Shown: in pieces, positions 51,190-62,600 of the stretch
How positions within the stretch are numbered: position 1 is the first letter of the stretch
Layout: each line of letters begins with the position of its first letter
Origin: Hexactinellida sp. DTS-2022
Taxonomy: Eukaryota; Porifera; Hexactinellida
Assembly: GCA_028753945.1 (NCBI GenBank)
Contig: JAPNXP010000015.1
Span: forward strand, 3,038,001-3,102,000
Direction of reading: 5' to 3'
DNA: 64,000 bases
Position numbers and translations under genes: made by a program
The notes under the pieces: generated by a model
What the model was told of the DNA's origin: nothing
The model's input: the letters and a program-made list of their open reading frames with translations, nothing else
Database searches by the model: none

Positions 51190-53256
51190 TTATTTTTTAC
51201 AGATACTAAAAGCTGGCTTTGAAAGCCTCAAAAATTTCCGTTTGTCCTCTTGTCCAAGTTTGGTACCTTTGGTTTCGTAAGGAAGCAGAAAACTGAATAA
51301 TGCCGATACAATCACAATCCCAACGTATACGAGAATAGTTGCAGAGAAACTGAACTTGAAAAGGACATTCGCGACATAAGGTGTTAGAAGAGCGCCGAAT
51401 CGCGAGGCCATACTGCATAAGGAGAGCGATAAAGCGCGGATTCTAGTTGGATACACTTCTGTGGTGTAAATATAAGCTGACTGTATGATGCCTGAAACAC
51501 AGCTACGAATACCGAATAAAATAACAGTTTTAACAATAAAATCGTTCTCGCCAGTACAAATCAACAACAACAAATATAATCCTCCACAAAGAAGGAAAAC
51601 AGTTGTCATAGAAAGTTTTCTACCAATTGTCTCGAGAAGAATAAGTGTAAAAACGCTGCCTGGAATTTCAGCTAGAGAAGTTATCAGTAGCTGTAGATAA
51701 TTAGAATTACTTAGCATGCTACATTGCATAGTGTTTGTTGCGTTACTAGCAATACTGCAGTAATTGTCGTATGTAATTAGTTGAGTTGAAAAGAGGATTG
51801 CCCCATAGTAACTGAAACCGCTACCAAACCAAATTATAAGCAGAAATATCGTAGTTATTATATGAGTACGGTTAAACAGTTCCAAAATTCTGTATTTTTT
51901 GAAGAGATTTGTATGTTGTGTTTGTGTAATCTCTAAATCAATGAATAGAATTCCTTCCTGCTCGACAGGTTGATGGTTTTCAGAAACTAATTCACCTGGA
52001 GGCATCTCTTTACAGTTATGTTTTGCAATTTGTACTAATACTTTATATGCTTCGTCCACTTTATTTTGTGCTAACAAATATCTCGGACTGACTGGGACGA
52101 GTGGAAAGAGGAAAAGTGCAATGAGAACGGGAACAGCGGTGAATCCAACTAAATATCTCCAACCGAGAGATCCCATCACAAGGTAGGCTAAAAGAGCTTC
52201 AAAACAAGTACCGAATGCAAAAGCAAATTTGAGCGAAATGCTGGAAATAGCACGAAATTGTATTGGCAAAAATTCCGATAAATATGTAGCTGTTTGTGCA
52301 GAACTAGTGATGAAAAATCCAACAAGGAATCTGAAAAAGAGCAGCCAAAAGTAGGAAGGAGCGAATGATGTCACAAATCCGAAATAAACAGTAAAAAGGG
52401 TACTGATGAATAGTGATCTCTTCCGTCCATACCTAAATAGTATAAATAGCATTAATAGTTTAGGGACAGTTGATCAGAAATGAAAATATTTGATCAAATT
52501 CTGTTAAATTATTGTCGAATATAAAGATTATTGTAACCATATAATTCAGTTGCTAAAGTTAAAATCTGTTTACTGACTTGTCATATCTAGATTATCTACT
52601 ATCTAGTTAGCAAAAGCGTGCTATTAGCCTATTATAGTATGAGCGAAAGCTAAATACAGTGGACTCCGCTTAATAGAGTCACCGGTTAATTGGGTTAAAT
52701 TAATTAAACTACCCTCGGATCAAAGTGATCTAATTAAGTGGAGTCGACCTATAACATATCTAGACTATGGATTCTATAAGCTACACTCCATAAACATCCT
52801 GATTCCTGAATTATTTTATGAAGAAACTTATGGGATAACTAACTCAGTAAGTGGTATGCTTGAAGAATGAAATGAACTTACAGAAAGGTAGTTTCCGTTC
52901 CGTATATTATGCATTGGGGCCCAGCTAAACAATAACTAACTAACTTATAAAATAATTACTATAATTCACCTGTCGCATAGAACCCCCCATACAGGGGAAC
53001 CCAGCATCATCCCTACAAACACAACACTTGCTATCATTGCCTCTTCGTACGCTGATAGCGACCATATACACTGGACAGCTGGGCCTAATATAGCGAGTAG
53101 CATTATCTCCATAGCATCTGCTATTAGCAACAAGGCACAGAAGAAAATGAGTCGGATTTGGAAGAAACCAAATCCTATCTTTTCTATTGCCTCGTCAATG
53201 GTGAACTGCGGTATATCGTCTGATTCTGTTTCAGCTCCACTGTCTCTGTTCTCCAT
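51190..53256 (-). CDS. SVOP/SV2-like major facilitator transporter
   Basis: Two exons, 53256-52970 and 52432-51190, join in phase 2 (C-D-AG|G to C-D-R-Y-G-R-K-R), giving 509 residues. The protein has twelve predicted membrane segments and the MFS signature G-V-L-C-D-R-Y-G-R-K-R between helices 2 and 3. The mirrored motif L-L-E-T-I-G-R-K follows in the second half, and L-P-Y-E-T-K-G-T-K-L-G comes after helix 12. F-T-I-D-E-A-I-E-K-I-G-F-G-F-F-Q near the start is typical of SVOP, SV2 and SLC22-related proteins. A glycosylated loop (S-N-A-T-N-T) lies between helices 7 and 8. The substrate is not predictable; organic ions or nicotinate-like acids are family examples. Confidence 0.9.
52433..52969 (-). 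other. Transporter intron
   Basis: 537-bp GT-AG intron with donor CAG|gtgaat and acceptor atttag. It contains the fused pogo-like fragment at 52657-52752. Confidence 0.8.
52657..52752. mobile_element. Pogo-like MITE fragment
   Basis: CAGTGGACTCCGCTTAATAG and TAATTAAGTGGAGTCGAC form short inverted ends; the right CAG/CTG terminus is lost. Confidence 0.55.
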
Positions 53257-53813
53257 AGTTCTAATTTTATTTTAATTATTGTTTCCTTTATACTGTCAAT
53301 AAATAGTAAATACAAGGAATTATCCAGGAGTGCGAGACGTTCATTTTGGAGCATGATTAACGAAAAATTTGAATTTAGGAGCGCGAAAATTTGGAATCTT
53401 CTCCAATACCGTAACATTAATTAATTTGTGATTTAGGCGTATGAAAATTGGATCAGACCAGGATTAGGGTCGTATTTACAAATGGCTGTACTGTACTATA
53501 CACTGAATATCTATAAATAGCTAAATAGCATAAGTGAAGAACAAGAAATATATTTATTGATAATAACCGATTACAACCAAGGTTTTTGGCTTATTAGAAA
53601 CGACTGCCTAAAATCTTCATCGCCTGAATTTTGTACATCAAAATTATGACTTGTAATATAAATGCTCGCTTACAAAGAAACAAATACAGAATTATATTTG
53701 CTACAGATCTCAGTGTGTATGAAACTTTAGTACCACCTCTAGGCATATAATATTACTTGAATTTACTAAATAGCCTCATTTGTTAAGTGCAGTTTCCGAC
53801 GATGTACTTATAA

Positions 53814-54028
53814 CCAGTGTAAGCGCGTTTTGGCGACCCCCGTTCCTAAAGCCCCAGCGTTTTAAGAACCACCGTCCCTATATCGCTAGTGTTTTAAAGC
53901 CCAGAGGGCCCAAGACGCTGGGGTCCCCAAAGCGCGCTTACACCGGTGTAAGCGCGTTTTGGGTATCCAGCGATTTAGGGATCCCCGTCCCTAAAACGCT
54001 AGCGTTTGGGGGCTTACTTATACCGGCC
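53814..54028. mobile_element. Two head-to-tail elements with GTGTAAGCGCGTTTTGG ends
   Basis: CCAGTGTAAGCGCGTTTTGG (53814) pairs with CCAAAGCGCGCTTACACCGG (to about 53945). A second copy starts at once and ends GGCTTACTTATACCGG. CCGTCCCTAAAACGCTAGCG-type motifs repeat inside, so this is a MITE pair or a tandem duplication. Confidence 0.75.
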
Positions 54029-54099
54029 AACATACAACCCAACTTTTTCACAAGGTGATTTTTTGTTTATAATAAAATAATCTGCCAGTTAATTAAGTT

Positions 54100-54179
54100 T
54101 AGCTCGCTTTTTATGAAATCTCTCTATTATGAACACAATTTTTGGTCCCTTGAATGTTCATAATAAAAGAACCTGACTG
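54100..54179. mobile_element. Half of a CAGTCAGGTTC-family element
   Basis: Only the end in reverse orientation is present: GAACACAATTTTTGG to AAAAGAACCTGACTG. It supplies the ATG at 54154 that would falsely extend the zinc-finger frame. Confidence 0.75.
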
Positions 54180-54228
54180 TATTTCCTTTATTTTGGTTAT
54201 TTTACTATTAGCAATTAGCAACATATCA

Positions 54229-55635
54229 ATGGCTCAAGATTTTTCTTTCAACATGAGTCAGCCATTTACTCCAAACGCTACCATAGACCCCACTTCCACA
54301 CCTGACGTTTCTATTTCATTTCTCAGCGCAACAAGTGGTGAGAATAAAACTGCTCAAGAAATATGCACCAGTCCCGACAGCTGTATGTTCTACACTCCTG
54401 AAGGTTCTTCTCACAATTCAGACGTATTTATAGTCCCTCCCTCCCCACTCACTAATGGAGATATCGAATGCTCCGATGTTGGATCAAACTACCAGCAAGA
54501 GAAACAGAATAATGACCCTCTATTTTCCACGAATAAAACCGAGTTTATTTGTAATTTGAACGCTCCAAATTCCAGGTCCAAAATAGGTGCTTCACCCACA
54601 CAAATTCGGAAAGTTACTCCGTTATCAATTCCACACGCTCATATTTCGAAAGATAACAAAATAGCTTGCTTACCTATTTCTCCAATGATTCCTGCGAAAT
54701 ATAGAAAAAATTTGGCGCGTAATATTCCAACCCACCATCTACAAAATACCGCGAATAAACCAAATTCTTCTCTCCAGAAACAAGACACAATTTTACCTAG
54801 CAACAGCAATGGCACGGTGTTATGTAAATCTCCTCAGTTGGCAAAGAAAGAATTACTTCCTAATCAGAAATTTCTTAAACCAATACAGCCATCCCCATTC
54901 AGTAAGAAAAAAAAGTTTATATCTAGCCCCAGAATATCTCGCCCCAAAGTGTATAAATGCCAGCATTGTTCCAATACATATACACATACCATTCAATACG
55001 AAGCCCATTTATTGCGACATTCTAAGAATATGCTGTTATTACTCTGTAATATTTGCGGCTTAACTTTTAACACAAAACATTTTTATAAAATCCACTTTTA
55101 TAAACATGGAGAATTGAATGCGACACGAAAAAGTACAAGAAAATCTGTACTTTCTGATGGGACTATGAATAATTTTCCTCAAACTTCTTCTAACTTCAAT
55201 GACACCAAAAGAATTATACCTGATCATAATATACCACCAATTAATATAAACGTGACACCTGTTCATTCTTCCACAAATATTTCCATGAAACAAATCGCGG
55301 TTTCCTCACTGCGGAATTCACCTATCACTTCAACTCCCTTCTCAATTAAACTGAATACTAAGCCCAAGTCACAAGCGAAACAACGAAGTGAAAAAAATTC
55401 AAAAGATCATTTTTCAATCCAAGATTTACCTGAAATAGGATTTAAAGATGAACAAACCATTTCTCTTCCGAATAATACTAATTTAGCTGAACCCATTTTC
55501 CCCTGCGATCAGTGTACGAAGTCCTATCTTTCTTTGCGAGCACTAAGAATACATTTATGCGCACATAGGAAAGCAGGGCAATTTCATGATATAACTAAAA
55601 AGCCCCAAAGAAAACTACGTAATGTGTTTAATTAA
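54229..55635 (+). CDS. C2H2 zinc-finger protein
   Basis: From ATG 54229 the protein has 468 residues. The N-terminal 240 residues are low-complexity (Ser, Thr, Pro, Asn). Two adjacent fingers follow (C-x2-C-S-N-T-Y-x8-H-x3-H and C-x2-C-G-L-T-F-x8-H-x3-H), separated by a linker longer than usual. A third finger (C-D-Q-C-T-K-S-Y-x8-H-x3-H) stands near the C-terminus, and basic stretches flank it. It is likely a nuclear DNA-binding protein, orthology unknown. An in-frame ATG at 54154 was rejected because it lies in a transposon end and a good splice acceptor (54210-54211) intervenes. Confidence 0.75.
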   Translation: MAQDFSFNMSQPFTPNATIDPTSTPDVSISFLSATSGENKTAQEICTSPDSCMFYTPEGSSHNSDVFIVPPSPLTNGDIECSDVGSNYQQEKQNNDPLFSTNKTEFICNLNAPNSRSKIGASPTQIRKVTPLSIPHAHISKDNKIACLPISPMIPAKYRKNLARNIPTHHLQNTANKPNSSLQKQDTILPSNSNGTVLCKSPQLAKKELLPNQKFLKPIQPSPFSKKKKFISSPRISRPKVYKCQHCSNTYTHTIQYEAHLLRHSKNMLLLLCNICGLTFNTKHFYKIHFYKHGELNATRKSTRKSVLSDGTMNNFPQTSSNFNDTKRIIPDHNIPPININVTPVHSSTNISMKQIAVSSLRNSPITSTPFSIKLNTKPKSQAKQRSEKNSKDHFSIQDLPEIGFKDEQTISLPNNTNLAEPIFPCDQCTKSYLSLRALRIHLCAHRKAGQFHDITKKPQRKLRNVFN

Positions 55636-56115
55636 GAAGAATTCTCCATTAAAGCTATGCGACTTTGATTGTAGCCTCCAAGTTAACTGTTGAACCCCAA
55701 TGCGTTAATAATAACGGAATAATTAGCGATAACATTTTATCAAGACTAGAAATTAAGTTATGAAATTGAAACAGAGAACACTTATTTACCCATTTAGTAT
55801 TCCGTGTTATCGATCCATTTAAACTTTATTTTCAATTCTTATATATTATAATATTCGTTTCTTGATCATAATTATTAATATTTAACGAGTTCTATTGAAA
55901 TATTCAAAATGAAGAACAATACAATTCGCTGATTTTAATAATCTTATAAACCGTATTTTCTCAAATCTAACTGGGGTGATCATTTGAGTATTTATTAATT
56001 GTTAATATAGTAGGCTATGATTGGTATAAAATATAAATTATAGTCGAGGAAATAAGGGAATTAAATGGATTAAAATATTTATAAAATTCTTAATAAATAG
56101 GTATTTGGAGAAATA

Positions 56116-56285
56116 CAGTAGACTCTCGTTAATACGAACACGGTTAAGGCGAATATCGGTTATGGCGAACAAGTTTACTTCACCTAACATATACAATGCA
56201 TGCAAGTGACTCCAGTTATACGAATTCCGGATAATAAGAACAAATTTCACGGTCCCCTGGTGTTCGTATTAACGAGAGCCTACTG
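56116..56285. mobile_element. Pogo/Tigger-like MITE (ACGAAC family)
   Basis: CAGTAGACTCTCGTTAATAC and TATTAACGAGAGCCTACTG with flanking TA. Internal GGCGAATATCGG and ATACGAATTCCGG copies. Confidence 0.82.
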
Positions 56286-56682
56286 TAGTTTGAAAGGTTC
56301 AACTATAAATAATCATTTTAGCATACAATATTCAGGCATTATGAAATTTAAGCGTATTCAATTTCTCCTGGATGAAACCTTGGTCCCAATACTTTTAGTG
56401 GATTCCCTAATTAACTAGGAATGCTTTTGCTAATACGAACTCCTATCCTGATTTTAATAATGGATACCAATGCCTATTTGTTGTCTCCAGGTGATTGCAA
56501 ACTGAAATGGGTTGACAAAGTTATTTGGAGTAACTCTACTGATTCTCGTAGCTCCCGTTGGCTTATAAATTCAGTTATTCTAAAGGAACTGATTCGTTAT
56601 AGACAACTTTAGCTTTTGAAGTTAGTTATTCTATCAGGTAATATACTGCAATTCTACTTTCATTTAAATATTATTCGGTATA

Positions 56683-56870
56683 CAGTAGAACCTTGTTAGT
56701 ACGAACACGGTTAATTACTACGAATTTCCAGATAAGACGAACAAACAGTTCCACAAAATCAGGTCCCTACAATGGCTATTAAATGGGTAATACTCCGGTT
56801 AATACGAACTCCAGATAAAGCGAACATATTTTTACCATCCGTTGGTGTTCGTATTAACGAGGTTCTACTC
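56683..56870. mobile_element. Pogo/Tigger-like MITE (ACGAAC family)
   Basis: CAGTAGAACCTTGTTAGTAC and TATTAACGAGGTTCTACTC with flanking TA. Very close to 49466-49648, sharing CAGTTCCACAAAATCAGGTC in inverse. Confidence 0.82.
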
Positions 56871-57041
56871 TAATTAACTTCATATTAATTCCAGTATGTA
56901 ATATGTTTGGGTTAAAGCGAGGGCTGTAAGTCCTGTACAAGATGTGAGTACCCCATAGCGCTGAACGAACAGCTGTTAACTGTCTAACGGACAATGCATG
57001 CAATTGATGTCTAGCTTTTATATTAGTCAAAACCAGGGTTG

Positions 57042-57205
57042 CCAATCCGATCCAATTGAGCCATTTTTGGACAATCGGCAATCCAAATTTTGTCAATCGA
57101 TTATTCAGATGACAATCCAATCGATAAAAATTGAAGCAATCCAAATCGATGAAAAATGCAGCAATCGGCAATCGAGAATTTTCTCGATTGAATTGGCAAC
57201 CCTGG
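57042..57205. mobile_element. hAT-like MITE with GTTGCCAA ends
   Basis: CAGGGTTGCCAATCCGATCC and AATTGGCAACCCTG are inverted ends. The middle repeats CAATCGGCAATC-type motifs on both strands. Confidence 0.75.
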
Positions 57206-57473
57206 GCAAAACTCATTACTTTTCGGCGTTATACTCACATTGCCCATGTTCCTAAGGTTATTATTCGAGATCTGAGTGTATTTACAAGGAGTTGTGTTTA
57301 TGAAGTTATTCATTTCTGCTCTGTTCTATGTCCATTCAATATTAATTGTCAAGAATTTGATGACGGTCTTTTGAAAATAGATTAAATTTCACCATATTAT
57401 ATAATATGCTGATTACTGAAAGATAATTAGGTGTTTTATTTACATATCTAATTCGTAAAGGCGTTACCTAATA

Positions 57474-57719
57474 GAGTCAACTCCCGTTATAACCAAGCCG
57501 GATATAACGAAGTTACTGGTCCGGAAATCCTTCTATCTTATTACATTATTAAAACTTCGCTTACAACGAAATGGGTATAACGAAATTCCGCTTATAACGA
57601 AGTAATTTAAATCCCATATTAGCCTCTAAGGCTATTGATTTTACTCCGATTATAACAAACTCCGCTTATAACGAAATCAAACTACGGTCCGAGCACTTCG
57701 TTATAACGGGAGTTGACTG
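57474..57719. mobile_element. Tigger-like MITE (GTTATAACGAAG family)
   Basis: The right end CGTTATAACGGGAGTTGACTG, in two adjoining parts, is the complement of the left GAGTCAACTCCCGTTATAAC. The motif TATAACGAA recurs about five times inside. It ends 58 bp before the WDFY2 start codon, so it lies in that gene's promoter. Confidence 0.82.
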
Positions 57720-57777
57720 TATTTACAAATAATTACTTTATAACTACACACTCGTAGGCAGAACTCAATAGCATCCA

Positions 57778-58962
57778 ATGGCACGGAGATGTCCCCTGCT
57801 AACACACAAGCTGGAAGGTCACACGGGTGACATTCTAGCTGCGCTCATAATCCCGAAAGAAGAAGGTGTCATAACCGCGGGTTCTGATAAAACAGTACGT
57901 GTCTGGCTAAAGCGCGAAAACAATCAGTTCTGGCCTAGCATTTGCCATTCCGCCAGTGCCGTATGCACTTCGTTAGCGTATTTCCACGAGCATAGACGTC
58001 TGTTTGTTGGCCTAGGCAATGGAGTTATTGTAGTATTCGAACTCTCCGAGGATCTCAATAGGATGGAGCGTAAAATGCTAACAGCTGCTCACCAGGCGCG
58101 AATCGATGACCTCACTTTCTGTCCGCAGAATGAGTGGATGATGAGTGTGTCCCGAGACAAGACATTCCAATGGCACTGTAGCCAAACTGGGAAGCGTCTA
58201 GGCACACTGCGTACGAGTGCGTGGTGCACTAAAGTAGTGTTTGATTGCGAATCTCAGCTTGCGTTTGTTGCCGAGTATTCCGGTCTGATATACGTGCTAA
58301 AGCTACAGGCTGGTGGAAAGCTGTCTGAGGTGAATACACTCAAGGCGCACTCGGGGAGCGTGCACGCTATGTGCTGGGATCACGAACGGAAACGACTTAT
58401 ATCCGGCGGGTACGATCAAACCATATTCATATGGGATATAGGAGGGGGCAAAGGACAGACATTTGAGTTGAATGGACACTTTTCAAAAATACATTCAGTT
58501 TACTATTCGCATGTGTCTAGGAAGCTAATTTCCGCGTGTGACGATAAACAGCTGGGAATTTGGGATTTGTCCGTTGACCGAACTGAGACCTGTAATTGGG
58601 AGGACAAGATGAACTGTCAGCTTTGTGAAAAACCGTTTATTCTCAACTTCAAGGAAATGTTTTCGCGAAAAGAAATAGGCAAGCGTCAACACCACTGCCG
58701 CAAATGTGGCAAAGCGGTTTGTGACACTTGTTCCGCGCATTCTTCGCGGTTACCTACAATGGGGTACGAAAAGTCGGTTCGCGTGTGTAACGATTGCATG
58801 CGAGATATCAGCCAGGAGGCAGATATGAAACCACAAGCTCTTTTCTTCGACATAGGAGTGTCTCTGAACAAAATCGACGTTGATGTCCAGACTGGCATTA
58901 TGATAGGTGTCGCTAATGATAAAGTGTTGCGTATCTGGGATATAAAGGGGTTTGTGATGTGA
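57778..58962 (+). CDS. WDFY2: WD repeat and FYVE domain protein
   Basis: A single-exon protein of 394 residues (human WDFY2 has 400). Six WD40 repeats occupy residues about 10-275 (for example G-S-D-K-T-V-R-V-W and G-G-Y-D-Q-T-I-F-I-W-D). A FYVE domain (about 280-345) starts W-E-D-K-M-N-C-x2-C, with R-Q-H-H-C-R-K-C-G and R-V-C-N-D-C. The seventh blade is at the C-terminus (D-K-V-L-R-I-W-D-I-K). The FYVE finger sits between blades six and seven exactly as in WDFY1/2. It binds phosphatidylinositol 3-phosphate on early endosomes and scaffolds Akt/PKC signalling in vertebrates. The absence of introns is unusual. Confidence 0.96.
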   Translation: MARRCPLLTHKLEGHTGDILAALIIPKEEGVITAGSDKTVRVWLKRENNQFWPSICHSASAVCTSLAYFHEHRRLFVGLGNGVIVVFELSEDLNRMERKMLTAAHQARIDDLTFCPQNEWMMSVSRDKTFQWHCSQTGKRLGTLRTSAWCTKVVFDCESQLAFVAEYSGLIYVLKLQAGGKLSEVNTLKAHSGSVHAMCWDHERKRLISGGYDQTIFIWDIGGGKGQTFELNGHFSKIHSVYYSHVSRKLISACDDKQLGIWDLSVDRTETCNWEDKMNCQLCEKPFILNFKEMFSRKEIGKRQHHCRKCGKAVCDTCSAHSSRLPTMGYEKSVRVCNDCMRDISQEADMKPQALFFDIGVSLNKIDVDVQTGIMIGVANDKVLRIWDIKGFVM

Positions 58963-59694
58963 CTATAGTATGATGTTATTGTTATTGTAACTGAATTCAA
59001 TACCATTCTATATCTCCTTTGTTTATTATGTTCAGTTGAGTGATGCTATTTATACTTACTATTCACAATGGTTATTATAAATGCGGCTTTTCTATTATAC
59101 GAACGTCTAGACAATATAATCTAGACTCATTGAAATGACATTTAATTCTAAAGTGGTAGATTAATTTATACATAAATAGGCAAATTTGGCTTTTTACTTT
59201 TAGCTACGGCCATACCATGTTGGCAACACCAGTTCTCGTCCGATCACTGAAGTTAAGCAACATTGGGCCAGGATAGTACCACGATCGGAGACGGCGCGGG
59301 AACACCTGGTGCTGTAGCTTTTTGACAAATTTAGTGGATTTCCTATTCAAAGTTCCCTCATGGCAAAGTTATTACTTCTTTTGAATTTCCTTTTTATTAA
59401 ATTTCTCAGTTTTTTAACTTTTAACTAACTTCTATTTTAACCAATTTTATGTTTATTCAATTCCTTTGAACAAATTCTTACACAGCAATAATTTAATTGA
59501 GGACCAATCGTCATGATTGTAATACATGGGGCTAGAATGTTATAAACATTTAACATTATTTATATTGGAATAACATAGCTATTACTTTTGCTGCCTGTAC
59601 GACAAATATCATACATGTACTTCCCTTATGATATCACTAGTTGTATATACAGCCTGTATTATTCGCGTTGTACCATAATTCGCACTAATTAGAC
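58963..59694. other. Interval between WDFY2 and ODAD3 holding the 5S gene
   Basis: WDFY2 3' UTR, then 5S rRNA copy 2 with its conserved flanks, then AT-rich DNA up to the ODAD3 start. No other gene was seen. Confidence 0.65.
59203..59319 (+). rRNA. 5S ribosomal RNA gene (copy 2)
   Basis: Identical in its 117 nt to copy 1 at 10969-11085 and followed by the same TTTTT terminator. About 30 bp upstream (AAATAGGCAAA to TTACTTTTA) and 50 bp downstream are also nearly the same, so gene and flanks moved together. It lies between two Pol II genes, not in a tandem array. Confidence 0.95.
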
Positions 59695-62600
59695 ATGAGT
59701 GAGGCCGTAGTCTCCGAGATAGAAGACCTCCGTAACAAGATTACCCTGTACGAGGGTAACCACAAGGCCCACTATGAGGGAATGGAATGGACTATCAAGC
59801 ACAACAAGGAGCTCCTTTCGAAAGTACGCACGGACAATAAGGAGCTACAGAAACAGCTCAGATTCAAAGCTGAGGAGGGAGATATGGTCTCGCAGGCTTT
59901 TGAGAATCTAGGCAAGAATCTGCCTCCAGACTACAGAAATGTATCCGTGCACCAGGTCTGTCCATGCGCTATGTGCACACATACATTTTGTTAGCCTTTA
60001 TAAACTTGCAAATACAATAGAACTCGGTTATAACGTACCCCCTCGTGAATTGTAAATAGTACGTATATGCTTATGCATATATGTATAACTCGGTTTATGT
60101 ATCCTGTGGAGTGGAAAAAGTACGTACTAACCCAGTTTACTCTATATACATAATACATACTGTTTTATGCACTTTTTTGTCCTCAAAACTTCGCAAATAT
60201 TTAATTGAACCATAGTCGTTTTATTATTTTGTTTCGGACGCGAACGGCTTATCACATTGATAGTTTTGATTAGTCTTTATTCACTAATAATTTATTTATA
60301 TTTATCCATGGTGTACTATACCCTAGGCTAAGGAGCGGTTTGACCAGGGTATCGCAGGCTTCCTGAAGAAGCACAACCTGCTTCTGCACCAAATAAAGAA
60401 GCGAGAGAACGAGCGAGATAGTCTGAGTTCTCAGGTTTCACAGCTGGGAGTACAGAGCAAGGACTTATCTACCATGGATTGTCCGGAGGCACGCGAACTG
60501 AGATCTCTAGAGAATCAGCTGGATAAGAATAGGATTAAACTGTTTGAGGCTCAGCACATACAGAAGATATACCAGGAAATTATACAGAAACTACAGGTGT
60601 GTAGCTGTGTGTGCCATTGGAATTTCTTAAATTATCTGGAACTCCCATAACCAAGGGATACAATGTCGCTCCAATAAGAGCATCTATTCTGCTCTTAGAT
60701 CTCACAAATTGACTGTATTTACTATTTATACTTCTCGTGCTACTGTTGCAGGTGTTGCTATCTATAACACAGACAGAATAGCATATGTTTGTATGCAAAT
60801 GGTGTCTACTATAGTATAGCAGTAGCAGGTGTTATTCTCTGTATAGTCTAGTATAGTTTCACTTATGTGAAGAACACCTGTGACATACTCAGAGTATATT
60901 TACAATTTTCAACAATGAATTAGTTTTTAGTTTTTACAATCTAAATTCCTTCTCGAATTTATTATGTATATTGTTTGCACTAGTATCAAGCCTGGTTATT
61001 GTTTTCTAACCTCAATCAATTGAAGTATCTCAATTGATCACACAGAGCAATTACTATTTAGTTACATGTCTCTATAATTGATACTATATTAACGTGTCTC
61101 TGCAATTAATACTATTTGTAGGAAGAGAGACTATGGTTCGACACCCTCCTAACAGACGTGGAGCAGAACATAAAGGTCAGACGGAAGGACTTCGACCAGC
61201 TATCAGAGGTTTACGCGGAAGCGGTCACCGCTAGCCACGTGTCCAGAGAGGACCTGGCTGTGGCAGACCTACACTTCGTGGAGGCGAGGAGGGAGAGAGA
61301 GAAGATACTAGAGGAGTTCAAGAAGAAGGTTTGTTTATTTGTATACAACAATTACAGTATACAGTAGACTCCCGTTATAACGAAGTCGGATATAACCGCT
61401 TATAACGAAATGGAGATTTTCCCCCAGAGCACTAAATGCATTAATTATTATCCGCTTATAAGAATATCCGGATATAACAATGGAATTTACAGGTCCTAAG
61501 CACTTCGTTAAAAAGAGAGTCACTGTACTATATACAGTAGATTCTCGTTAATATGAACACGGATAAGGAAAAATATTTGTTAAGACGAACAAGTTTTAAT
61601 TCCCCTAGCCTATACAAATGTATGCGAATTACGGTTAATATGAAGTTCCAGATACTACGAACAAATTTCAAGTTCGTATTAACGAGAGACACTCTATGAA
61701 TCAATGAAAATTGTATATACAGTAGCACCTCGTTAGTATGAACACCAGGGGACCGTCAAAACGCGTTCGTCTTACCCAATATCATTTGTATGGAAAAGGT
61801 TTTGAAGGGAGTGAACTGAAATAGTGATCATATTAAACATCAAATCAATAAAACTTTTTTCGGTGACTCTATCACTTTAACCGGAATTTCGTAATTACCA
61901 TATCCAGTGTTTCATACAGTGCATACAAGGGGGCACTCTGGGATATGTATGTGGGGGGCATAAATTAAACTTCGTAGTGTAAATGGTTTTTCTAGGGGGA
62001 GCAGTGGAGGGCCAAATGCCCCCCCTACAATCCCCTGTATGAAACCCTCATATCCGTACTAACGAGGTTCTACTGTATGTGTATTTGCGTATATTATCGA
62101 TCCCTATAAGCATGCAATTCTCTATCACGCGTATGCTCCTGAATAATTCAATACCTATAACGCGTTTATAGTTTATACTTTATAAAAATTCTCTACGCAG
62201 GTGGACCTGCAGAAGGAGCAGGCAGACCGCATTGAGAAGCGGCTGCAGAGATCCGCCACTGACCTCTCCGAGGAGATGGAGCCGCTGGCGGAGCAGACGG
62301 AGACGAAGGACATATCTGCTATCCAGCAGCAGAAGCTGCTCTCCTACGAAGAGGCCATGGAGGTCATAAAGGACGCCACCGGCGTATCGGGGGTGCAGGA
62401 CGTGGTCACCAGGTTCCTGACACAAGGCAAGTTATGTGTATAGTCAGGGCTCCATACGCTTAGAGGCGTATAAACTTGGATGTTTGCGTTTAGGAAACTA
62501 ACGAAAGTCTCCATAGAGTAATACAAAACTAACCTTTTAGGCGTACAAAACAGGTCTATAATTGAATAATTAGGATTATTCAATTCTAGTCCTGTATACC

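Larger units (their letters stand above)
53257..54228. other. Divergent interval between transporter and zinc-finger gene
   Basis: Contains the CGCGTTTTGG inverted-repeat pair and half of a CAGTCAGGTTC element. A polypyrimidine tract with acceptor ttactattag ends at 54211, so an untranslated first exon of the zinc-finger gene may lie here. Confidence 0.55.
55636..57777. other. Intergenic stretch with three pogo-like MITEs
   Basis: Contains elements at 56116-56285, 56683-56870 and 57474-57719. Also a CAATCCGAT/AATCGGCAATC-rich inverted repeat at about 57035-57205, bounded by CAGGGTTGCCAA and TTGGCAACCCTG, which is another MITE with hAT-type CAGGG ends. No gene was seen. Confidence 0.7.

Noticed and set aside
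56854..57385. Overlapping 70-120-codon frames between the zinc-finger gene and WDFY2
   Set aside because: They cross MITE ends and the CAATCGG inverted repeat; no protein features.
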